Origin: CAYPOY01 sp964412395
Lineage (GTDB): Bacteria; Chloroflexota; Anaerolineae; B4-G1
Length of the DNA: 7,811 bases
Reading direction: 5' to 3'
NCBI GenBank assembly: GCA_964412395.1
Contig: CAYPOY010000246.1
Location: 1-7,811 of the forward strand
Shown here: piece by piece, positions 1 to 6,305 of the stretch
Layout: every line of letters begins with the position of its first letter
Numbering within the stretch: position 1 is the first letter of the stretch
The notes under the pieces: generated by a model
Database searches by the model: none
The model's input: only the letters and a program-made list of their open reading frames with translations
What the model was told of the DNA's origin: nothing
Made by a program: the position numbers and the translations under genes

Positions 1-714
1 CGGCAGCAGATCATGGAGACCGCTGGGGGCTCCATCCTGTACGTGGTGCTCACCGATGCCCATCCTGATCGGCTGTTGAGCGTGGGATTACTGAAGGCTC
101 CCATCGTCGCTGCACGGGCGGCCTATAATCGAGCGTCTTCCTATACCGAGGGTTTCTGGCGCGGTGTCGTCGAAAGTTGGGCGCGCTGTTATCCGGAGGC
201 AGCCGACGACCTGGCAGGAGCGTCCATTGTGTTGCCTGAGATCATGTTTACCAGTAGCCTGACACTGCATAGGGGGACCGGTGTGACGGTCAAGCACGTC
301 GCCGGGGCCGCGCCGGGTAGTGCCTGGATCTACCTGCCTGAACAGGACGTGCTCTTCGCAGGCGATACACTGGTTGCAGGGAGCCATCCCTTTCTGGCTG
401 CAGCACCGGATACCAGGGCCTGGCTGAACACGCTGACAGCGCTACGCCGAGCGCGCTTCTCGGAGACCATCATCGTGCCTGGCCGTGGTCCGTTCTGTGA
501 CCAGTCTGCCTCCCGACCGCTCAGCGAGTACATCGCACTGGCGCGCCGGCGGGTGCGCTCCTTGCGCACGGCCGGGCAGGCGCGGGTGGATATGTCGGAC
601 TTGGTGGTCGAAATGCTGCCCCTCTTCCCCATCTCCGACGATGGGCGCGAGTTAGTCCCGCGTCGCATCAAGGCCGGTATGGACGGATTGTACGAGGAAC
701 TCGGGCCGGATTGA
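1..714 (+). CDS. Metallo-beta-lactamase-fold protein, 5'-truncated, degenerate metal site
   Basis: The reading frame is open to the left edge, so the gene probably begins outside the window; the ATG at 13 need not be the true start. Numbering from that ATG, the layout follows the MBL fold: a hydrophobic strand then TDAHPDR (14-20) where the family has HxHxDH, GAAPGSAW (98-105) where it has GHTPGS, LFAGDTL (114-120) with the conserved Asp118, and VPGRGP (155-160) where it has PGHG. Of the usual ligands only His17, Asp19 and Asp118 remain; the others read Asp15, Arg20, Ala99 and Arg158. The fold assignment is from these motif positions; loss of normal dinuclear metal hydrolysis is inferred. It may be a non-catalytic or altered-metal member, and I cannot name a substrate. 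The next gene starts 9 bases after its stop, which suggests co-transcription. Confidence 0.75.
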   Translation, partial: RQQIMETAGGSILYVVLTDAHPDRLLSVGLLKAPIVAARAAYNRASSYTEGFWRGVVESWARCYPEAADDLAGASIVLPEIMFTSSLTLHRGTGVTVKHVAGAAPGSAWIYLPEQDVLFAGDTLVAGSHPFLAAAPDTRAWLNTLTALRRARFSETIIVPGRGPFCDQSASRPLSEYIALARRRVRSLRTAGQARVDMSDLVVEMLPLFPISDDGRELVPRRIKAGMDGLYEELGPD

Positions 715-723
715 GCGACGACG

Positions 724-1683
724 ATGGGTAAGCTCTTTGTTCCCTCTGCAGCCCATACTCCAGCCGACCGCGTCCGTGAGGTGCTGGATCAGGCCGAACG
801 GCTGGTATACGACCTGCGCGGAGCCGCTCCCCAGGTGCTGAAATTGCTCCATCTGCTCGATCAGGCTGCTGAGGCATTAGCTGAACTCGAGGCGGCTGGT
901 ATGGATGTGCGCGCTGAGCGTGTCCGCTTCGAGACTGTGCAGCGGCAACTCCGCCGCCGACAGGGTCGCTTTCTGGCCGGAGCTGGCGCGGCGCTCCGGG
1001 AGGAGCGGGCAGCCGTGCAGCCGGACCGGGTGCGCTGGTGGTGGTTCCTGGACGAGGCGGTGGCCTTGCAGCGGCGACAACAACTGCGCCGGGTGTTGGT
1101 CTGGGCTTTGGTGGCGGTTATTCTCCTCGCGGTTACCTGGCTGGTCTACGACCGCTTCATCGCCCCTCCGCCTCATGTGCGCCAGGCGTTTCACCACAGC
1201 ACTACGGGGGGGCGGCTGGTCGAGGAAGGAGACCTGCGGGCGGCGTTGGCCGAGTTTGAGGCGGCCGCTGTCCTCAACCCCGATGATCCTGACCCCTGGC
1301 TCTGGCAGGGCGTGATCCACTTCGAGTTGAATGAATTGGATAGGGCGGAATTGGCCTTTGAGGCCGCCCGCTCTTTGTATGAGACGGACTTGGATTTCCT
1401 GCTGGACCGCGGCATGACGTATCTGCGCGTGGGGGACCTGGACGCGGCCAACGCTGATGTGGAGCAAGCCATCCTCGAGAACCCTGATGCGGGGTCTGGT
1501 TACTACCTGCGAGCGAGCATCGCCGGGGAGCGAGGGGACTATCCTGCAGCCATCGCTGACCTGGAGCGAGCGGAAGAACTGGCCCACGCGGCCGGGGATA
1601 TGCAATTGGAGGCGACCGCTCGCACACAACGGGCGATGGTGATGCAATTGCTACCGAGTCATCAATCTACACCCTCGCCATAG
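724..1683 (+). CDS. Single-pass membrane protein with TPR repeats
   Basis: This 319-residue protein has three parts. Residues 1-120 are Arg-, Ala- and Leu-rich and probably helical or coiled coil. Residues about 123-141 form one hydrophobic membrane segment, preceded by the basic run RRQQLRR and followed by VYDRF. Residues about 156-290 contain roughly four tetratricopeptide-like repeats, seen as LRAALAEFEAAAVLNPDD, LDRAELAFEAA, LDAANADVEQAILENPD and YPAAIADLERAEEL. By the positive-inside rule the N-terminus would be cytoplasmic and the TPR domain outside the membrane. TPRs are protein-docking modules, so a scaffold role is likely, but the partner is unknown. The start ATG lies 9 bases after the preceding stop with only a weak ribosome-binding site, which fits translation coupled to the upstream gene. 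It ends 18 bases before the small protein that follows. Confidence 0.8.
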   Translation: MGKLFVPSAAHTPADRVREVLDQAERLVYDLRGAAPQVLKLLHLLDQAAEALAELEAAGMDVRAERVRFETVQRQLRRRQGRFLAGAGAALREERAAVQPDRVRWWWFLDEAVALQRRQQLRRVLVWALVAVILLAVTWLVYDRFIAPPPHVRQAFHHSTTGGRLVEEGDLRAALAEFEAAAVLNPDDPDPWLWQGVIHFELNELDRAELAFEAARSLYETDLDFLLDRGMTYLRVGDLDAANADVEQAILENPDAGSGYYLRASIAGERGDYPAAIADLERAEELAHAAGDMQLEATARTQRAMVMQLLPSHQSTPSP

Positions 1684-1701
1684 AGAGGATGGGATAACCG
1701 G

Positions 1702-1971
1702 ATGGTACAGGATGAAGAATTAGAGCGCCTGCGGGCCGTCAAGGCCGTATACGAGGCCGATCTGATGCGCAAGGCCAACGTCGTTGGGGTGGGGATTGGA
1801 CTACGGCCGCGCGAGGGAAAACTGACCGGCGAACCGGTTATTGTGGTCTCGGTCACTCATAAAGTGCCCCTCTCCCAGCTCGCTCCAGGTGACGTGATAC
1901 CGCGTGAGTTGGAGGGGGTGCTTGTGGATGTTCAGGCTGTCGGCGAACTGCGGGCATTACATAGCCGTTAG
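1702..1971 (+). CDS. Small stand-alone copy of the protease N-terminal domain
   Basis: This 89-residue protein has no signal peptide or membrane segment. Residues 26-86 align without gaps to residues 25-85 of the serine protease encoded just downstream; I count about 33 identities over 61 positions by eye. Shared blocks are NVVGVGxG, TGEP, VSVTHK, LEGV, DV and LRAL. A helix-like charged stretch (about 5-25) precedes them in both proteins. The protein therefore consists of this one domain only. The domain resembles in size and pattern (strand, strand, helix) a protease propeptide, so a role as trans-acting inhibitor, folding helper or adaptor for the protease is possible; this is inference. 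The start ATG at 1702 is chosen because the in-frame hydrophobic core follows directly and GAGAGG sits at 1683-1688, a rather long 13 bases upstream. Confidence 0.8.
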   Translation: MVQDEELERLRAVKAVYEADLMRKANVVGVGIGLRPREGKLTGEPVIVVSVTHKVPLSQLAPGDVIPRELEGVLVDVQAVGELRALHSR

Positions 1972-2017
1972 CCATTAAACTATGTGGGGGGAGCAGAAAG
2001 GCTGCGGGTTTGTAGGT

Positions 2018-2026
2018 AGGAGGAGG
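2018..2026 (+). promoter_or_regulatory. Strong ribosome-binding site of the protease gene
   Basis: Two overlapping AGGAGG motifs (2018-2023 and 2021-2026) precede two consecutive in-frame ATG codons at 2029 and 2032. The first motif is 5 bases from the first ATG and 8 from the second; the second motif is 5 bases from the second ATG. Either start is possible, and the products differ by one Met. This is the strongest plus-strand ribosome-binding site in the window, so the protease may be translated better than its neighbours. Confidence 0.75.
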
Positions 2027-2028
2027 GA

Positions 2029-3036
2029 ATGATGGTAGAATTGATGGCTCAGGTAAAGGAAGCCAAGGAGACCTACGTCTACGATTTGCTGAGCAAGCGT
2101 AACGTCGTGGGGGTCGGACTCGGTTACAAGGTCAGCGCGGGAGTCAACACAGGTGAACCGAGTCTACTCGTCTCGGTCACACACAAGTTGGCTCCCTTTG
2201 CCCTGGCTGCGAAAGACCTGGTGCCACCCGTGCTCGAAGGCGTCAGGACGGACGTGGTGGAGACAGGGGTGCTGCGTGCCTTAGAGTTGGGGCCACGTGA
2301 TCGCTGGCGGCCCGTCGTCCCGCCTGGTGTTTCGATAGGTCACTACTGTATCACCGCCGGCACCTTCGCCTGCCTGATGCGTCGTGGTGCAGAGCACTTC
2401 ATTCTATCGAACAATCACGTATTGGCCGCTTCCAATCAGGGTCAGGAGGGAGACGCAATCCTTCAGCCTGGTGCTGCCGACGGCGGGTCGCTGGACGATT
2501 GCATCGCCACACTGGCCGATTATGTGCCCCTTGACTTCGGCACGACCTCGCCGGATTGCCCCATCGCCGAATGGTCCGCCAAGCTGCTGAATTACGCCGC
2601 CGGGGTGTTTGGTTCAAGCCATCAACTTCGAGCAGTGAAACAGACGGCAGGAATCAATCGGGTGGACGTGGCATTGGCCCGTCCTCTCTCGCCGGACCTG
2701 GTGAGCAACGACATCCTCTACGTCGGCGTGCCGACCGGAGTTGGCACGGCCACGCTGGGGATGGAGGTACAGAAGACGGGGCGCACCACCGGTCACACCC
2801 AGGCTACCATCACGCAGATTGATGCTACCGTGCGCATTGACTACAACGGCCCCACGGCCCTCTTCACTGGCCAACTGGTTGCCGGCTCGATGAGCCAGCC
2901 TGGCGATTCCGGCTCGGCAGTGCTGGATATGGACGGGCGAGTCGTGGGGCTGCTCTTTGCCGGCTCCGATGCCATCACAATTTTCAACCCGATTGAAGAA
3001 GTGCTCCTGGCGCTGAACGTGGAACTGGCACTCTAA
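2029..3036 (+). CDS. Trypsin-fold (S1-like) serine protease with N-terminal NVVGVG domain
   Basis: This 335-residue protein has an N-terminal domain (about 1-88, with NVVGVGLG at 25-32 and VSVTHK at 48-53) followed by a trypsin-like domain (about 100-330). The catalytic triad can be read as His130 in FILSNNHVLA, Asp213 in NRVDVALARP and Ser294 in QPGDSGSAVL. The substrate-pocket region KTGRTTGHT (249-257) and the C-terminal RVVGLLFAGS (304-313) fit the chymotrypsin fold. A long insert (about 160-205) lies between His and Asp. There are four cysteines (107, 115, 158, 177). No signal peptide or membrane segment is seen, so it is probably cytoplasmic or released in some other way. The domain layout recalls bacterial relatives of the plant NAL1 group of trypsin-like proteases; that link is from memory of the family pattern. 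The paralogous stand-alone N-terminal domain is encoded 57 bases upstream. Substrate is unknown. Confidence 0.9.
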   Translation: MMVELMAQVKEAKETYVYDLLSKRNVVGVGLGYKVSAGVNTGEPSLLVSVTHKLAPFALAAKDLVPPVLEGVRTDVVETGVLRALELGPRDRWRPVVPPGVSIGHYCITAGTFACLMRRGAEHFILSNNHVLAASNQGQEGDAILQPGAADGGSLDDCIATLADYVPLDFGTTSPDCPIAEWSAKLLNYAAGVFGSSHQLRAVKQTAGINRVDVALARPLSPDLVSNDILYVGVPTGVGTATLGMEVQKTGRTTGHTQATITQIDATVRIDYNGPTALFTGQLVAGSMSQPGDSGSAVLDMDGRVVGLLFAGSDAITIFNPIEEVLLALNVELAL

Positions 3037-3042
3037 GGAGAA

Positions 3043-3201
3043 CGGGATAGTGGATCTTCCGGGTTTCGCGGGGTAGGTATGCTCAAAGGGGACGTGCCGT
3101 CCCCGTATGTGGCGTTGAGGCGATGCACTACCCCCGGATGTGCGGCGCGGGTGGCACGCCCGCTCAGAGCACCCCGCGAAATCCCAGAGAGCCGGGATAG
3201 T
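3043..3201. repeat. Imperfect inverted repeat flanked by a 9-bp direct repeat (MITE/REP-like)
   Basis: The convergent intergenic region between the protease stop (3036) and the lipoprotein stop (3202) is almost wholly taken up by this structure. Outer arms 3061-3074 (GGGTTTCGCGGGGT) and 3171-3185 are complementary apart from one bulged base. Inner arms 3081-3098 and 3153-3170 pair at about 14 of 18 positions by hand count. The unit is bracketed by the direct repeat CGGGATAGT at 3043-3051 and 3193-3201. The arrangement could be a small inserted element with a target duplication, or a structured bidirectional terminator. There is no T-tract, which weighs against a classical Rho-independent terminator. 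No coding capacity is apparent. Confidence 0.5.
3088..3104. repeat. Compact GC-rich hairpin
   Basis: GGGGACGTGCCGTCCCC forms a perfect 7-bp stem with a 3-base loop. It lies within the left inner arm of the larger inverted repeat, 52 bases after the protease stop codon. It may help end or stabilise transcripts of the plus-strand unit, but the bases after it (GTATGT) are not a T-run, so I do not call it an intrinsic terminator. Confidence 0.55.
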
Positions 3202-4518
3202 CTATGGGCTGACCTCAGCGTAAAGGGTGCGTGTATTGTTGATCTCCACTGTCTCAGACACCTCGTGTTTCGCGTCGGCGGTGGTGACTGTGTCAAAAGA
3301 GTGGTAAAGCTGGACTTCGCAGGTGAGGATCCGTCCTCCTCGTGCTACCAATCCGGTTACGCCCCAGTCACACAAATCGAAATCACCGCTTCCATATCGC
3401 CAGTATACGCGGAAAGCACCGGCTGCGGCACTTCCCCGGTTGTAAACCCCCACGCGGGCAGTGACCGTATCGCCAGCGTTGGGCCTGGAAGGTGTGATGC
3501 TCAATTCGCTGATGTAGAGGTCAACGCCGGTCGCTGCCGGCACCGGGATTTCGACGTTGGCCGTGTTGTTGGTCTCGTCTGTCTCCTCAATAGCGCCATC
3601 CACATCGGTAGTGGCGACGCCCGTGTAGTCGTCGTAGACGACGGCATCGCAGGTCAGAATCCGACCGCCGTGCGCGTTAGAACCTGAGACTTCCCAGACG
3701 CAGACATCTGCAGCAATCGGGCTGTACTGGAAGGTCACCTGGTATGGGCCGGCTGCCTGGTTGCCTCTGTTGTAGGTGCCAACCCGCACGTGGATTGTAT
3801 CACCGGATTGTGGATTGGGGGGATCAATGGATAGTTCGCTGATGTATAGGTCAGGCCCACTGGCTTCCTCCGTCGGCTCTTCCGTTGGTTCCTCGGTGGG
3901 CTCCTCTGTCGGTTCCTGCGTCGGTTCCTCCGTCGGCTCCTCAGTAGGCTCTTCTGTCGGTTCTTCTGTCGCCTCCTCCGGCACGACGACCTGGACGTAG
4001 ATCTGAGTGCCGAAGTGTACGCCATCGGGACTCCGCAATTGCCAGGTGGACCGGTAGGTCCCTGGCGCGGTCGGCGCTACCAGGTCTACGCTGACGTCGG
4101 TGTTGGAGCCGGGGGCTACTTGCGGGACGTCCACTGCCGCTGGCCCGTCCATCGGCTCGCCGGAGATGAAAATCAACTGCGTGCCCGCCTCCCAGGTACA
4201 AGTGCCGGAGTTGCGCACGCGCCACACTTTGGTGAAGGCTTCGCCGGGGTCGAGCTCGGTGTTATCCGGGACGGTGACGTCGGTCACGTAGGCGGCGTTC
4301 AGGGTGCAGCCGCCGGGGCCAGAGATGTCTGGGACGGGGGTGTTGGTGGCGGCGAGGGTCGGGGGTGATGTGGGGCTGGCTTCCTCCGCCTGGGGTGCTG
4401 TGGGGGTAGGGCGCATCGCCGTGGGGGTCGCCGGGGCTGGCGCATTGCAGGCCAATGCAGCCAGCACCACGAAGACTCCAGCCAGCCATAACAGGCGGTG
4501 GTGTTTTCTTGTGCTCAT
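3202..4518 (-). CDS. Surface lipoprotein: NBR1-like Ig domain, EEPT linker, two CARDB domains
   Basis: This 438-residue protein begins with a lipoprotein-type signal (basic MSTRKHHR, hydrophobic 9-22, then LAALAC with likely lipidated Cys24). A Pro/Thr/Ala-rich linker runs from about 25 to 68. Residues about 71-179 match the NBR1-type Ig-like domain (VTDVTVPDNT, FTKVWRVRNSGTCTW, APGTYRSTWQLRSPDG, HFGTQIYVQV). Residues 181-220 are ten acidic four-residue units, mostly EEPT. Two CARDB-type adhesion-like domains follow (about 223-325 and 333-437). Both start DLYISELSI, share GDT, YNRG and GGRILTC, are offset by exactly 110 residues, and each has a cysteine pair 17 apart (273/290, 383/400) that could form a disulfide. 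It is expected to be anchored outside the membrane; ligand unknown. AAGGAGG 6 bases before the ATG supports the start. It probably belongs to the MoxR/DUF58/DUF4129 unit, 95 bases downstream. Confidence 0.88.
   Translation of the reverse strand: MSTRKHHRLLWLAGVFVVLAALACNAPAPATPTAMRPTPTAPQAEEASPTSPPTLAATNTPVPDISGPGGCTLNAAYVTDVTVPDNTELDPGEAFTKVWRVRNSGTCTWEAGTQLIFISGEPMDGPAAVDVPQVAPGSNTDVSVDLVAPTAPGTYRSTWQLRSPDGVHFGTQIYVQVVVPEEATEEPTEEPTEEPTEEPTQEPTEEPTEEPTEEPTEEASGPDLYISELSIDPPNPQSGDTIHVRVGTYNRGNQAAGPYQVTFQYSPIAADVCVWEVSGSNAHGGRILTCDAVVYDDYTGVATTDVDGAIEETDETNNTANVEIPVPAATGVDLYISELSITPSRPNAGDTVTARVGVYNRGSAAAGAFRVYWRYGSGDFDLCDWGVTGLVARGGRILTCEVQLYHSFDTVTTADAKHEVSETVEINNTRTLYAEVSP
3859..3978 (-). 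repeat. 12-bp tandem repeat coding the EEPT linker
   Basis: Ten consecutive 12-bp units in frame encode residues 181-220 of the lipoprotein. Eight read EEPT or QEPT; the first and last are EEAT and EEAS. The units differ mostly at third codon positions (for example GGCTCTTC, GGTTCCTC, GGCTCCTC on the plus strand), so the protein repeat is more conserved than the DNA. The product would be an extended, strongly acidic spacer between the Ig-like domain and the CARDB pair. Unit number may vary between strains. Confidence 0.85.
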
Positions 4519-4524
4519 TTCTAG

Positions 4525-4531
4525 CCTCCTT
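4525..4531 (-). promoter_or_regulatory. Ribosome-binding site of the lipoprotein gene
   Basis: Read on the minus strand this is AAGGAGG, 6 bases before the ATG at 4518. It is a near-perfect Shine-Dalgarno sequence at ideal spacing, fixes the lipoprotein start and suggests independent, efficient initiation. I see no convincing promoter in the 95-base gap (4519-4613) upstream of it, so co-transcription with the DUF4129 gene is the simpler reading. Confidence 0.75.
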
Positions 4532-4613
4532 CAGTTTCATAGGTTCGACTATGTGTCTCCCTCCAACTGCCACCTCGATACCCACTGACATAAGATCGTT
4601 TATGGTAACCTCC

Positions 4614-6305
4614 TCACTCGGTTCGCTCGCCGGGCATGCCCCGGTTTGATCCCTGTCCTGCCCCTGCGTCGGCGATGCCCGCGAGTGCCTCGCTGCCGCC
4701 GGGTGGGTTTTGGTCCTGCCCGGTGTGCTCCTCGTCTGCGCCGGACGGATCACTGGCGTCCGCTTTGCACCTGAGCGCTCGCAGCGCAGCCTTCACCCTT
4801 TGCCAGTCGGCGCGCACGCGCCTGGCCTGCTCCCGGTCGAAGGTGTGGCGGCTGTAGCGTGCCTCCACGAAGGCCTGGGTGAGCAGGGCCATCTCCTGCT
4901 GCGCCTGGGGCAGGTTGGGTCCCAGGATGGCGTCGTATTCGTGGGGCGTCTGAGCGCGCTGGCGCGGAAAGCCCTGTTGGCCGGCGCGCCGCAGGATGCT
5001 CAGGTAATAGTATAGGATGCGCTCGCGGGGTGACAGTGCGCCCAGCCGGAAGAAGCGGAAAGGCTCCTCTGACGGTTTTCGGCGTACCCGCCGCAGTGAC
5101 AACCGGCGCGGAATTCGCTCACCGACAGTCTCCGCCAACCCCACCAGGCGGTGCCAGAAGGCGGTCAAGAAACGGCGCAGCGCGCGGATCGGCCCCAGCC
5201 CGGTCAACGCTTTCAGCAGTTCCGGGTGGTCGTGCAGATAACTGCGGACTACGTAGAAGACCATACCCAGCGCGACAGCCCAGAAAAGAAGCGAACGCAG
5301 CATCTCGGACCAATCAGGGGCAGCGCCCCCGGGCTCCTGTTGGGGGAGTTCAGGCAGTGTGAAGTCGCTCTGGGGGGGAGGGACCTGATCGCCGAACAGC
5401 CTTGACAGCAGCCAGAGCAGCAGCCAGAGGGGGAGCGTGACAAGAAAGATGAGCAACCTGGCGACAAACCAGAGGATCACGCCTATCAGTTCCAGGGCGC
5501 TGCCCACCACGTCCAACAGGCCCACTGTGTAACCGGTAGGGAGCAGGAACGCCAACAGCGCCGCCAGGCCGATGAAGGCCAGACTGTAGCGCACCCAGCG
5601 AGCGGCGAGTTCGTCCGCTATCTTGATCCTCTGCGCCTCCCACTGTTTACGCAATCTGGTGAACTGCATCTGCCCCAGCATCACCAGCCCCAGCAGGAAG
5701 TAGACCAGCACGTTGAATACCAGCCCTGGCACCGAGGGACGACGCAAATCCAGCAGCGCGGCGATCCCAATGCGAGTCAAGCCAGCGACTATCAGCAGCA
5801 CTGTCCCGCCCCAAAAGAAGCGACTGGTGAGGCTCTCTATAGGCGGGACATAGTGGCGATGCTGTTCGGGGGGTTCACCGATTCGTTCCAGGTCACGTGC
5901 TGTCTGGGTGGAGGTTCTCCAGGAGAGGAGAGCCAGGATGAAGGCAACCGTCGTCTCGGGATCGAGGATAGCGAGCGGGTCACGTGGCCAGGTTTGGATA
6001 TCCGCCAGCACGTCGGTCCAGCGGTCGCCTATGTAGCCGCCGATTTTGAGCAAGAGAAAGAACATCGCAAGTTCAACCGCCCGAAATTTCAGAGCGTCAG
6101 CGCCGCGCAGCGACCTGGCCCGGATCAGCCGGTACGAGTAGTTGGCCTCCAACGCTGCCAACACGCAACTCACGATGAGGATTGTCCCGTTCCAGGCCGG
6201 GAAGAACAGATGCACCAACTCCACCAGCGACAGGGCGATGCAGCCAAACAGCACCCCGATCACCAGCGGGCGGAACAGGTTCTCCGGCCATGGGTTGCGG
6301 TTCAT
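4614..6305 (-). CDS. Polytopic membrane protein with C-terminal DUF4129 domain
   Basis: Starting at the ATG at 6305 this is 563 residues; a GTG two codons earlier is possible. The ATG is preferred because it forms an ATGA overlap with the DUF58 stop and has GGAG 8 bases upstream. About nine or ten hydrophobic segments lie between residues 11 and 354. A Pro/Glu-rich loop (305-330) precedes the last one. The basic region 372-410 leads to the DUF4129 domain (about 425-508), recognisable by SPRERILYYYLSILRRAG, FPRQRAQTPHEY and ALLTQAFVEARYS. The tail (510-563) is hydrophilic, Gly/Glu-rich and probably disordered. DUF4129 usually forms the C-terminus of membrane transglutaminase-like proteins or stands beside one; no Cys-His-Asp transglutaminase core is visible here. 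It probably acts at the membrane with the MoxR and DUF58 products. Biochemical role is unknown. Confidence 0.85.
   Translation of the reverse strand: MNRNPWPENLFRPLVIGVLFGCIALSLVELVHLFFPAWNGTILIVSCVLAALEANYSYRLIRARSLRGADALKFRAVELAMFFLLLKIGGYIGDRWTDVLADIQTWPRDPLAILDPETTVAFILALLSWRTSTQTARDLERIGEPPEQHRHYVPPIESLTSRFFWGGTVLLIVAGLTRIGIAALLDLRRPSVPGLVFNVLVYFLLGLVMLGQMQFTRLRKQWEAQRIKIADELAARWVRYSLAFIGLAALLAFLLPTGYTVGLLDVVGSALELIGVILWFVARLLIFLVTLPLWLLLWLLSRLFGDQVPPPQSDFTLPELPQQEPGGAAPDWSEMLRSLLFWAVALGMVFYVVRSYLHDHPELLKALTGLGPIRALRRFLTAFWHRLVGLAETVGERIPRRLSLRRVRRKPSEEPFRFFRLGALSPRERILYYYLSILRRAGQQGFPRQRAQTPHEYDAILGPNLPQAQQEMALLTQAFVEARYSRHTFDREQARRVRADWQRVKAALRALRCKADASDPSGADEEHTGQDQNPPGGSEALAGIADAGAGQGSNRGMPGERTE

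Noticed and set aside
877..1647. Minus-strand open frame of 256 codons opposite the TPR gene
   Set aside because: It is antisense to a protein with clear TPR periodicity, and its composition is typical of a GC-rich shadow frame.
3079..3687. Plus-strand open frame of 202 codons overlapping the lipoprotein gene
   Set aside because: It runs antisense to the well-supported lipoprotein, has no recognisable domain, and its 5' part lies in the inverted repeat. It is most likely a shadow frame.
3859..3978. Tandem 12-bp repeats considered as a CRISPR or regulatory repeat array
   Set aside because: The units are contiguous without spacers, stay in frame with the lipoprotein, and vary mainly at third codon positions, so they are a coding repeat.
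4519..4615. Shine-Dalgarno-like GAGGAGG (minus strand, 4609-4615) at the end of the DUF4129 gene with a possible small gene after it
   Set aside because: The nearest ATG is about 17 bases away, too far, and the frame from it runs into the lipoprotein gene out of frame without any recognisable protein.
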